Part shown: positions 1-4,805 of the stretch, in pieces | Numbering within the stretch: position 1 is the first letter of the stretch | How the letters are laid out: the number at the start of each line of letters is the position of its first letter | Assembly: GCA_020058145.1 (NCBI GenBank) | Contig: JAGVEP010000137.1 | Coordinates: 1-6,710, forward strand | Length of the DNA stretch: 6,710 bases | Source of the DNA: Phycisphaerae bacterium | GTDB lineage: Bacteria > Planctomycetota > Phycisphaerae > UBA1845 > Fen-1342 | Direction: 5' to 3' | Notes under the pieces: model-generated | Seen by the model: the letters and a program-made list of their open reading frames with translations, nothing else | Database searches by the model: none | Told to the model about the DNA's origin: nothing | Program-made: the position numbers and the translations under genes

Positions 1-498
1 GAGCGCCGCAAGCTGGCCGAAGTGCGTTACGCCGAGCTGTGCCGCCAGCGCCGCCGCCCGCGGTCCAACGCAGCCCAGGCGTGCATACTCGCCGCGTGCG
101 TCGGCGATCTTCACGTCCTCGGTGATCAGATGGCGATCGAACTGCGCTGCCGCCGAAGCGTACGCGCTGAGGTCGAGATCCAGCCAGAGGGCCTCCGGCA
201 AGGCCAGGATGTTGAGGTCGAACAGAATGCGGCCTTTGACGTTGGTCGCGAAAGCGTAGGTGCCCGCGCCGTCCGCGAGCGTCTTCACCGCGTTGGTCAC
301 GAGGTTGTTGAGCCAGGACTTGCGGTCGGTGCCGGTAACCACGAGCAGCCCACGGTCGCTGCGGTCGAACAGGGCCAGCCCCGCGTGAGTCGTCGCGTAT
401 TCGTCGGCCGGCGCCCCGAACAGCGCGGCCAGCCGGACGCCACAGTCTTCGCGCCATTCCGCCGGCGTATAGGACGGGGCCTCGCAAAATGGGGACAT
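1..498 (-). CDS. YgfZ/GcvT-family folate-binding protein, N-terminal part (gene continues beyond the left edge)
   Basis: This open frame of 166 codons starts at an ATG (496-498) and has no stop before the window edge, so the C-terminal part is missing. The translation reads like the N-terminal folate-binding domain of the YgfZ/IBA57/GcvT family. Residues 38-69 contain HAGLALFDRSDRGLLVVTG followed by a W-L-N-N-L-V-T-N segment, and residues 86-98 contain NVKGRILFDLNIL, matching the family's 'hxGLFDLSxRG', 'fLqxxxTN' and 'KGR' positions. Known members bind tetrahydrofolate; YgfZ-type proteins support iron-sulfur cluster assembly and GcvT is the glycine-cleavage aminomethyltransferase. The spacing and KGR motif favour YgfZ, but the diagnostic C-terminal K-G-C-x-x-G-Q region lies outside the window. 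A second in-frame ATG at 505-507, directly preceded by an in-frame TGA, is an equally possible start. Neither start has a clear Shine-Dalgarno sequence. The gene is divergent from cinA. Confidence 0.82.
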   Translation of the reverse strand, partial: MSPFCEAPSYTPAEWREDCGVRLAALFGAPADEYATTHAGLALFDRSDRGLLVVTGTDRKSWLNNLVTNAVKTLADGAGTYAFATNVKGRILFDLNILALPEALWLDLDLSAYASAAAQFDRHLITEDVKIADARGEYARLGCVGPRAAALAAQLGVTHFGQLAAL

Positions 499-632
499 GC
501 CAGGCATTCAAATACCGTTCGCACACCACGGCCGACACAGGGCGCGACCGGCCACATTCTGCGGCCAAGCGGCCGCACGGCCCTGTACAATCAGCGTACG
601 TCAACCATTGGCCGGGTGCAAACGAGACCACG
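499..632. promoter_or_regulatory. Divergent intergenic region between the YgfZ-like gene and cinA
   Basis: This 134-bp gap must hold the promoters of both divergent genes. Visible signals are a perfect 6-bp inverted repeat with a 4-nt loop (GCGGCC AAGC GGCCGC, 561-576) and, ten bases further on, a TACAAT hexamer (586-591) that matches a -10 box for cinA at five of six positions. No convincing -35 box lies 16-18 bp upstream of it; the inverted repeat covers that spot. I saw no acceptable promoter for the minus-strand gene. These assignments come from sequence inspection only and are weak. Confidence 0.25.
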
Positions 633-1949
633 ATGCGCGAGACGTGGATCCTATCGTGCGGAACGGAATTGACGCTCGGACAGACCGTCGATACCAACGC
701 CGCGTGGCTGGCCGGGCAGCTTGCGGCGCTGGGCTATCGCAGCGTGCGGCATGTCACGCTGCCGGACGACGCCGTGGCGCTGCGCGAAACGCTGCTCCAG
801 GCCGCGGCGGTGTGTGACGTGGTGCTGCTTACCGGCGGACTGGGTCCAACGGTCGACGATGTCACCCGCGAAGCGTTGGCGGCCGCCGCCGGCGTGCCGC
901 TGGAAGTTCATCCGCCCAGCCTGGAGCAGATGCGGGCGTTTTTCGCGGCCCGCGGGCGCGAAATGCCGGCGCGCAACGCCGTCCAGGCTCAGATTCCACT
1001 TGGTGCGACGGCCTTGCCGAACACCTGCGGCACGGCCCCCGGCATCGGGCTGCGAATCGGCGGCAAGGCGTGTTATGCGCTGCCCGGCGTGCCGTTCGAG
1101 ATGCGCGCCATGTTTGTGCAGTGCGTGGCGCCCGAACTGCGTGGCACGGCCGCGGGCGAAATCCTGCTCTGCCGCGAGTTGCACACGTTCGGGCTCGGCG
1201 AGTCCGACCTGGGCGTCCGGATCGAGGACCTGATGCGGCGCGGCCGGAACCCGGAAGTCGGCACCACCGCGCAGTTTGGTCAGGTGGATATTCGCATCAA
1301 CGCGGCCGCGCCGACGCACGCCGACGCGGAAGCCCTGCTGGACCAGACCGAGGCCGAACTGCGTCACCGTCTTGGCGCGGTCGTCTTCGGTCGCGAGGCG
1401 GACACGCTCGCAAGTGTGGTCGGCACACTGCTGCTCGCACAGGCGTGGAAGTTGAGTACCGCCGAATCCTGCACTGGCGGGCTGATCGGCCACCTGCTGA
1501 CCGACGTACCCGGCGCCAGCCGCTATTACGTCGGCGGGGTGGTAGCCTATGCCAACGAGGCGAAAGCCGACGCGCTCGGGGTGGACCGCACGGCGCTCGC
1601 CGCGCACGGAGCGGTCAGCGAGGTCGTGGCCCGTGAGATGGCCGTCGGCGCCGCACGTGGTTTTCACACGGAGTGTGCGGTCGCGGTCACCGGTATCGCC
1701 GGCCCGGATGGCGGGACGGCGCAGAAGCCGGTGGGTCTGGTCTACATTGGTCTGCACACGCCCGCGGGCACGAGCGTGTGCGAGTACCGCTTCGGGCCAG
1801 ACGCCCCGCGTGACGTGATCCGGCTGCGGGCGGCTCGGACGGCGTTGAACCTGCTGCGCCTGGCGCTGCTCGACCCAGCGGCGGGTTGTTGTCGGCTGAA
1901 GCCCCAGGGCCATCGCATTCTCCCGACAATATTTTTGATGTTTGGTTGA
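633..1949 (+). CDS. cinA: CinA: MoaB/MogA-like domain plus nicotinamide-nucleotide amidase (PncC) domain
   Basis: This 438-residue protein is close to the usual length of full two-domain CinA (about 410-430). The N-terminal COG1058 domain (about 1-170) starts ILSCGTELTLGQTVDTN, the family's nucleotide/molybdopterin-like fold, and carries LTGGLGPTVDDVT at 66-78 and PGVPFEM at 151-157. In studied homologues this domain has ADP-ribose pyrophosphatase activity. The C-terminal domain (about 260-415) has TAESCTGG at 276-283, with the conserved Ser279, then VTGIAGPDGG at 352-361 and KPVG at 365-368. These are hallmarks of PncC amidases, which convert NMN to nicotinate mononucleotide in NAD salvage in the cytoplasm. 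I chose ATG 633 because the CinA fold begins there; the frame stays open back to an ATG at 489, but those 48 residues are unlike CinA. No strong Shine-Dalgarno sequence precedes 633. The last ~22 residues (from about 417) extend beyond the domain, include a Cys pair and look unrelated to the family. Confidence 0.95.
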   Translation: MRETWILSCGTELTLGQTVDTNAAWLAGQLAALGYRSVRHVTLPDDAVALRETLLQAAAVCDVVLLTGGLGPTVDDVTREALAAAAGVPLEVHPPSLEQMRAFFAARGREMPARNAVQAQIPLGATALPNTCGTAPGIGLRIGGKACYALPGVPFEMRAMFVQCVAPELRGTAAGEILLCRELHTFGLGESDLGVRIEDLMRRGRNPEVGTTAQFGQVDIRINAAAPTHADAEALLDQTEAELRHRLGAVVFGREADTLASVVGTLLLAQAWKLSTAESCTGGLIGHLLTDVPGASRYYVGGVVAYANEAKADALGVDRTALAAHGAVSEVVAREMAVGAARGFHTECAVAVTGIAGPDGGTAQKPVGLVYIGLHTPAGTSVCEYRFGPDAPRDVIRLRAARTALNLLRLALLDPAAGCCRLKPQGHRILPTIFLMFG

Positions 1950-2013
1950 TGTTGTGGTTGCGCTGGCGCGCCGGCGGGGGTAAGTAGTCATACCTCGTTC
2001 TGTGTGGGCCGGG

Positions 2014-2120
2014 CAGGGACACAACCCGTCCCTTTCGGAAGGAGCTTTGGCATGGTCGTCAACGCCCCGCGTGGCCTACTGCGTTTTTTCGGCGACATGG
2101 AAGACCCGCGCCAAACTCAG
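2014..2120 (+). mobile_element. Left-end remnant of an ISAs1-family-like insertion sequence
   Basis: The stretch starts with CAGGGACAC at 2014, resembling the CAGGG-type ends I associate with this family. It contains a 6-bp inverted repeat (AGGGAC 2015-2020, GTCCCT 2028-2033), a strong Shine-Dalgarno sequence AAGGAG at 2039-2044, and an ATG seven bases later at 2052. The encoded peptide has the N-terminal signature of H-repeat/ISAs1 transposases (see the transposase pseudogene). The element stops abruptly near 2113-2128, where the sequence becomes the reverse complement of a HAD phosphatase gene. The right end and the rest of the transposase are absent, so no target-site duplication can be checked. 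The assignment rests on about 22 codons and the good ribosome-binding site. Confidence 0.45.
2052..2120 (+). pseudogene. ISAs1-family transposase, first ~23 codons only
   Basis: Translation from ATG 2052 gives M-V-V-N-A-P-R-G then LLRFFGDMEDPRQTQV. The pattern of two or three hydrophobic residues, F-x-x-[LM]-x-D-P-R-Q matches the conserved opening of the DDE_Tnp_1-associated domain of ISAs1/H-repeat transposases, where F-x-x-L-x-D-P-R is followed by a K-V-x-Y-P-L or R-H-x-L segment and a long helical domain. Here that segment is lost: after about residue 23 the frame runs antisense through the HAD remnant and stops at 2271-2273. AAGGAG at 2039-2044 with a 7-nt spacer is among the best ribosome-binding sites in the window, which is hard to explain unless a real gene once began here. 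The fragment has no catalytic DDE residues and cannot be active. Confidence 0.45.
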
Positions 2121-2277
2121 GTCCGCCGAACGCGGCCCGGAACTCGGTGTCCGAGATATCCCGGCCGTGCCGGCGGGCGAGCACCCGCCAGCTTTCGTGA
2201 TGTGCCGCGCCGGAATCGACGAGCACGCCGTCCATGTCGAAAAGTACGCCGTGGAGCACTTGTTTCACCGTAGGCAC
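2059..2277 (-). pseudogene. HAD-superfamily (beta-phosphoglucomutase-like) phosphatase, truncated after ~53 codons
   Basis: The frame begins at a GTG (2275-2277) and carries GVLFDMDGVLVDS at residues 10-22, the HAD motif I with nucleophile Asp14 and acid/base Asp16. A cap-domain start follows (HHESW, then RRHGRDISDTEFRAAFG to about residue 51). This is the classic opening of beta-phosphoglucomutase/phosphoglycolate-phosphatase-like enzymes, which are normally 210-230 residues long. Similarity ends at about residue 53 (near position 2119). The remaining 19 codons to the TGA at 2059-2061 are antisense to the insertion-sequence remnant. Motifs II-IV and most of the cap are missing, so catalysis is impossible. 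The GTG start lies inside the 8-bp tandem repeat, and no Shine-Dalgarno sequence is visible upstream. A recent pseudogene is likely, since the surviving codons carry no internal stop or obvious frameshift. Confidence 0.75.
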
Positions 2278-2320
2278 GAAGGGACGGAATCACGCAGGCA
2301 CGAAGGCACGGAGGCACGAA
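2273..2320. repeat. 8-bp tandem repeat, six units of GGCACGAA type
   Basis: Six consecutive octamers can be read: GGCACGAA, GGGACGGA, ATCACGCA, GGCACGAA, GGCACGGA and GGCACGAA. Three are identical and the others differ at one to three positions. Similar CACGAAGG tandem repeats occur between genes in planctomycetes and some other environmental phyla, where they are often mis-annotated as short Arg/His/Glu/Gly/Thr-rich proteins; that comparison is from memory. The array overlaps the start codon of the HAD remnant and ends about 87 bp from the stop of the next minus-strand gene. Confidence 0.75.
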
Positions 2321-2406
2321 GGTCATATTAGGGGCGCGTCCGTCGGAACGCGAAACGCGAGCGAGTGCGAGTTAGCAAGGCATAAGGTGACGGGGCATGT
2401 CCAACG

Positions 2407-3426
2407 TCAATCAGGCAGTACCCCGAGCGCGCGCCTCGCCCACCCCTGCCAGATAATTGAACCTTCTACGCTCCCCGACTCAAGGGGCTGCCACGCCTTG
2501 ACTATCGCGGCGAGAAGTTCGGCATTGGACCGACGGCGAAAGCCGAAGACGGAAGCCACCGTGACGATTGCGACCAGGGAAGGAAGGATCGCTTGCTGGA
2601 CCACGTGGTTCCAGATGAAATCCTCACGCGAGTGTGGCGGTATTGCTCCGCCGTAGCCTCCGCGGATCGTCTCGCGGAGCCACAGGCTCCCGATTCCCAC
2701 GTGCGCCGGGTCGCACAGGAACTTCCACTGCTGATACAGCAACCGCCCAAGCTCTTCATAATCTCCGCCCTTCAAAAGGCCTTGTTTGAGCACGTCGCCC
2801 GGAGTCGGCAGCGGCTTGATCCTGTCACTGCGGCTAACTCCTTGGGGCGGCGACTTCCCCAGGACATCCGCAATTGTCGCATCGCATTCCGTTTGCGTGA
2901 CGCCGATCCACTCCGCCATCTTCGTCAGCCGGTCGATGTTCATCTGCGTGAGTTGCCGACCGGACGGAGTGTTCTCGAACCGACGGAACATGAAGAAATG
3001 ACGCAGGGCCATCGAAGCCCAGCCCGCCTTCCCGTATTTCAACACCCATGTCTTCTCGTCCTGGGCTACCAGCAGCCCCACAAAAGCGGCATCGTACTGT
3101 GGGCGCGCGAGCAGCAACATATCAACCCACCGCCCCGTTGGACGGTCCATTTTCTCGATCTTCTCCGCCGCCGTGAAAATCGCCCGCATCGACCCGTGAG
3201 TCTCGCGCATGGCTCGCATTAGGTGAACGAGTGTCTGATCGCCGGGGCTTGACGATCGCACGGCCGCCGCGGCAGCTTCAATGGCGGACCAGACGGGACG
3301 CGCCACGGCGTCGTGGTCAAAAACGCCAGTATCAAGATCCCGAACAGCCTTGCCTGGGTCAAAGCACCTTGGGTCAACGACCGGGGCTTTCGGACGGGCC
3401 GGTTTTGGTGTTTTCTTCTTCGGCAT
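2407..3426 (-). CDS. Uncharacterised 339-residue, mainly helical protein
   Basis: I do not recognise the family with confidence. The preferred start is ATG 3424-3426 (MPKKKTPKPARPKAP), giving a lysine/proline-rich basic N-terminus; an upstream in-frame ATG at 3487-3489 would overlap the preceding gene by 38 bp. From about residue 40 the protein looks alpha-helical: an Ala-rich helix at 45-58, then RAMRETHGSMRAIFTAAEKI at 71-90, and WVDMLLLARPQYDAAFVGLLV at 100-120 with a conserved-looking R-x-x-Y. Near the C-terminus, EELGRLLYQQWKFLCDP plus AHVG (225-244) and a hydrophobic stretch at about 278-296 (a possible membrane helix) are followed by RRR. The pattern of R-x-x-x-E/Y helices and a late helix with W-x-F-L-x-x-x-x-H faintly recalls DUF5677/HEPN-like helical proteins, but this is a guess. 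It lies 25 bp downstream of the repeat-protein gene on the same strand, suggesting an operon. Confidence 0.75.
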   Translation of the reverse strand: MPKKKTPKPARPKAPVVDPRCFDPGKAVRDLDTGVFDHDAVARPVWSAIEAAAAAVRSSSPGDQTLVHLMRAMRETHGSMRAIFTAAEKIEKMDRPTGRWVDMLLLARPQYDAAFVGLLVAQDEKTWVLKYGKAGWASMALRHFFMFRRFENTPSGRQLTQMNIDRLTKMAEWIGVTQTECDATIADVLGKSPPQGVSRSDRIKPLPTPGDVLKQGLLKGGDYEELGRLLYQQWKFLCDPAHVGIGSLWLRETIRGGYGGAIPPHSREDFIWNHVVQQAILPSLVAIVTVASVFGFRRRSNAELLAAIVKAWQPLESGSVEGSIIWQGWARRALGVLPD

Positions 3427-3451
3427 TGCCTGTGTCCGCTCTCGCGGCCAG

Positions 3452-4429
3452 CTACCGAGCCTTGGGCGAGCCCCAAATGACCCTGTCATTTTCGTCGAAG
3501 AGAAACAACTCCGGCCCGTCCTTGAACGCGTGCATCACAACTCGGGGCTTGCCATTCTCATCCGTGAGAACGGCTGCCGGCCCGTCCTTGTTCGTGCCCA
3601 TCCCAACCCGGGGCTTGCCATTTTCGTCGCAGAGCCTCAGCCCCGGCCCGTCCTTGAGCGTGTGCATCACAACTCGGGGCTTGCCATTCTCGTCGAAGAG
3701 GGCCAGCCCCGGCCCGTCCCTGGTCGCCGACAGCCCAACCCGTACTTTCTCGTTCTCGTCGAGAAACCTCAGCCTCGGCCCGTTCTCGGTCGCGTCCAGT
3801 GCAACCCGGGCCATCTCGCTTTCGTCGAAGAGACTCAGCCCCTGCCTGTCCTTGTTCGCGACCAGGCCGATCCGGATCTTCTCTCTCTCGTCGAGGAGAT
3901 TCAGTTCCGGCCCGTCCTTGTTTGCGGCAAGCCAAACCCGGGACTTGCCATTCCGGTCAGAGAAACTCAGCGCCGGCACGTCCTTCTTCGCGACCAGCCC
4001 GACCCGGGGCCCTCCGTTCTCGTCAAAGAGACTCAGCGACGGCCCGTCCTTAGTCGCGCCCAGCCCAACCCGGATCTTACCATTCTGGTCGAATAGACCC
4101 AGCACCGGCCCGTCTTTGGTCGCGCCCATCACAACCCGGGGCTTGCCATTCGTGTCGCAGAGGCGCAGCGTCGCCCCATCCTCTGATCCGCCCAGCGACG
4201 CCAGGGTTTCGCCTTTATCGTTCACCACGATGAAAGTTTTGGCGCGGACCTCATTGTTCGGCACGGGTGCGGTCGCGGTCCCTTGCGCATTGGCCTCGTA
4301 GCGCACCAGAGGGATCGCAAACAGACACGCCCCCGCGGTGAGAAGCAAGCCGGCCAGCAGCCTGCCGCTCCGACGCTTCTCACTGACCAGTGCGGCCTCC
4401 AGCCGTTCCACGCGCTCTTCGATCGTCAT
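3452..4429 (-). CDS. Membrane-anchored protein with twelve 22-residue repeats
   Basis: This 325-residue protein has three parts. Residues 1-23 are a charged, heptad-like helix (TIEERVERLEAAL), probably cytoplasmic and possibly a short coiled coil. Residues 24-42 are a membrane helix (LLAGLLLTAGACLFAIPLV). An A-N-A-Q at 46-49 could be a signal-peptidase site, but the long acidic n-region fits an uncleaved anchor better. From residue 65 to the end there are eleven full and one partial unit of exactly 22 residues, with consensus L-x-L-x-D-E-N-G-K-x-R-V-G-L then three or four variable residues and K-D-G-P. The alternating hydrophobics separated by N-G and D-G turns suggest two short beta strands per unit, perhaps a beta-solenoid outside the cytoplasmic membrane. 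Start ATG 4427-4429 has a good Shine-Dalgarno sequence; the stop is TAG 3452-3454. The function is unknown; a surface scaffold or binding role is inference. Confidence 0.88.
   Translation of the reverse strand: MTIEERVERLEAALVSEKRRSGRLLAGLLLTAGACLFAIPLVRYEANAQGTATAPVPNNEVRAKTFIVVNDKGETLASLGGSEDGATLRLCDTNGKPRVVMGATKDGPVLGLFDQNGKIRVGLGATKDGPSLSLFDENGGPRVGLVAKKDVPALSFSDRNGKSRVWLAANKDGPELNLLDEREKIRIGLVANKDRQGLSLFDESEMARVALDATENGPRLRFLDENEKVRVGLSATRDGPGLALFDENGKPRVVMHTLKDGPGLRLCDENGKPRVGMGTNKDGPAAVLTDENGKPRVVMHAFKDGPELFLFDENDRVIWGSPKAR
3455..4237 (-). repeat. 66-bp in-frame tandem repeat array (12 units) inside the repeat-protein gene
   Basis: The array encodes residues 65-325 in steps of 66 bp. 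Unit boundaries by residue are 65-86, 87-108, 109-130 and so on to 285-306, with a final 19-residue partial unit. The first unit is degenerate (it lacks the G-K-x-R-V core) and units 5-7 are the most diverged, with N-G replaced by R-E or S-E in some turns. Units 9 and 11 are almost identical at DNA level: 3515-3559 and 3647-3691 differ at only 2 of 45 positions and lie exactly 132 bp apart, which points to a recent two-unit duplication or gene conversion. Confidence 0.93.
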
Positions 4430-4436
4430 TGCAACT

Positions 4437-4445
4437 CTCTCCTCT
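4437..4445 (-). promoter_or_regulatory. Ribosome-binding site of the repeat-protein gene
   Basis: On the minus strand AGAGGAGAG precedes ATG 4429, with the GGAG core about 9 nt from the start codon. It is one of the clearest Shine-Dalgarno sequences in the window. It fixes both the start and the coding strand of the repeat protein, which matters because the opposite strand of the array is also open over 356 codons. Confidence 0.7.
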
Positions 4446-4596
4446 AAGTAACCTAAGATGCGTTTTGTTGCTCAAGCCAACCTCTGCCCGTACGTCCAGT
4501 ATACCAGCTTTGCCCGCCCGCGGCCCCGCGATCGAATCGGGCGGCCAAGTTGCTGCCGTGGGGGGCTCGCGCGCGGCGGACACTGGACCGAGCGCC

Positions 4597-4628
4597 GCGC
4601 GGGGTGGGCCATTGGGAGCGCGGGGTGG
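4597..4628. repeat. 11-bp direct repeat spaced by two helical turns
   Basis: GCGCGGGGTGG occurs at 4597-4607 and again at 4618-4628. The copies are identical and their starts are 21 bp apart, which places them on the same face of the DNA. This spacing is typical of paired sites for a dimeric regulator, but GC-rich background makes chance recurrence possible, and the sites lie about 140 bp upstream of the candidate -35 box. Confidence 0.35.
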
Positions 4629-4727
4629 ACGGAAATCCTCGCTCCGTGGACGAAAGATGGCGGCGCATGGACGCGGCGCGGCGGCGCCTGCTCGAAAGCG
4701 CGCTGCGCGAGCGCGTGGCCCAGGTGG

Positions 4728-4747
4728 CCCACCACTGGCGTGGTGGG
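4728..4747 (+). promoter_or_regulatory. Perfect 8-bp inverted repeat (hairpin or operator) upstream of the ABC operon promoter
   Basis: CCCACCAC (4728-4735), loop TGGC, GTGGTGGG (4740-4747) is a perfect 8-bp stem with a 4-nt loop. It is followed by TTCTGATGG rather than a U-tract, so an intrinsic terminator is unlikely. A weaker hairpin (CGCGCT / AGCGCG, 4699-4715) lies just upstream. The main stem ends 22 bp before the candidate -35 box at 4770, a position suited to an activator or repressor site. Confidence 0.4.
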
Positions 4748-4769
4748 TTCTGATGGCTGGCACGCGACA

Positions 4770-4798
4770 TTGTGATCGCTCCCCGCCGCGTCTACACT
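4770..4798 (+). promoter_or_regulatory. Candidate sigma70-type promoter of the ABC transporter operon
   Basis: TTGTGA (4770-4775) and TACACT (4793-4798) are separated by exactly 17 bp, and each matches the consensus at four of six positions. Transcription would be expected to start about 7 nt after the -10 box, at 4805-4806, which coincides with the ATG of the ATPase gene. No Shine-Dalgarno sequence is visible upstream of that ATG, so the two observations together fit a leaderless transcript. The promoter call is by eye only. Confidence 0.38.
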
Positions 4799-4805
4799 TC
4801 CGCCG

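Larger units (their letters stand above)
1950..2406. other. 457-bp region without an intact gene (gene and mobile-element debris)
   Basis: No intact gene fits between the convergent ends of cinA and the minus-strand gene at 2407-3426. Nothing recognisable lies in 1950-2013. From 2014 to about 2120 there is an apparent insertion-sequence left end with the start of its transposase. From about 2119 to 2277 there is the 5' end of a HAD phosphatase gene on the minus strand. An 8-bp tandem repeat spans 2273-2320, and 2321-2406 is anonymous sequence with a short GC-rich palindrome (CGCG AAA CGCG, 2349-2359). No intrinsic terminator with a U-tract was found for either convergent gene. Confidence 0.7.
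4430..4805. other. 376-bp divergent intergenic region upstream of the ABC transporter operon
   Basis: The region separates the minus-strand repeat-protein gene from the plus-strand ABC ATPase and holds no gene I can support. Its contents from left to right are the ribosome-binding site of the repeat gene (4437-4445), an AT-richer patch at about 4446-4510, an 11-bp direct repeat (4597-4607 and 4618-4628), two GC-rich hairpins (4699-4715 and 4728-4747) and a candidate promoter (4770-4798). Confidence 0.6.

Noticed and set aside
651..2024. 457-codon minus-strand open frame across cinA
   Set aside because: It is an antisense shadow of the clearly identified cinA, of a kind common in GC-rich DNA; its Arg/Gln-rich translation resembles no known protein.
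2015..2033. Intrinsic terminator for cinA (AGGGAC / GTCCCT hairpin)
   Set aside because: The stem is only 6 bp and is followed by TTTCGGAAGG without a U-tract. It fits an IS end better.
2002..2331. Plus-strand frame ending in R-R-H-E-G-T repeats, which could be annotated as a small protein
   Set aside because: It is the translation of the 8-bp tandem repeat and of DNA antisense to the HAD remnant, a known type of false gene.
3231..4301. 356-codon plus-strand open frame with its own 22-residue periodicity, opposite the repeat-protein gene
   Set aside because: Its periodicity is the antisense image of the 66-bp array. It lacks a good ribosome-binding site, and its Ser/Arg/Pro-rich translation has no recognisable domain. 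The minus-strand reading has a Shine-Dalgarno sequence, a membrane anchor and a coherent repeat.
4447..4475. Candidate minus-strand promoter for the repeat-protein gene (TTGAGC, 17 bp, GTTACT)
   Set aside because: The -10 box matches at only three of six positions, and the implied transcript would begin inside the Shine-Dalgarno sequence.
4625..4753. Possible small plus-strand protein (GTG 4625 or ATG 4667 to TGA 4751) with good-looking codon use (ERWRRMDAARRRLLESALRE)
   Set aside because: No ribosome-binding site precedes either start, its end is encoded by the perfect hairpin at 4728-4747, and I recognise no family. Conservation of the frame in relatives would revive it.
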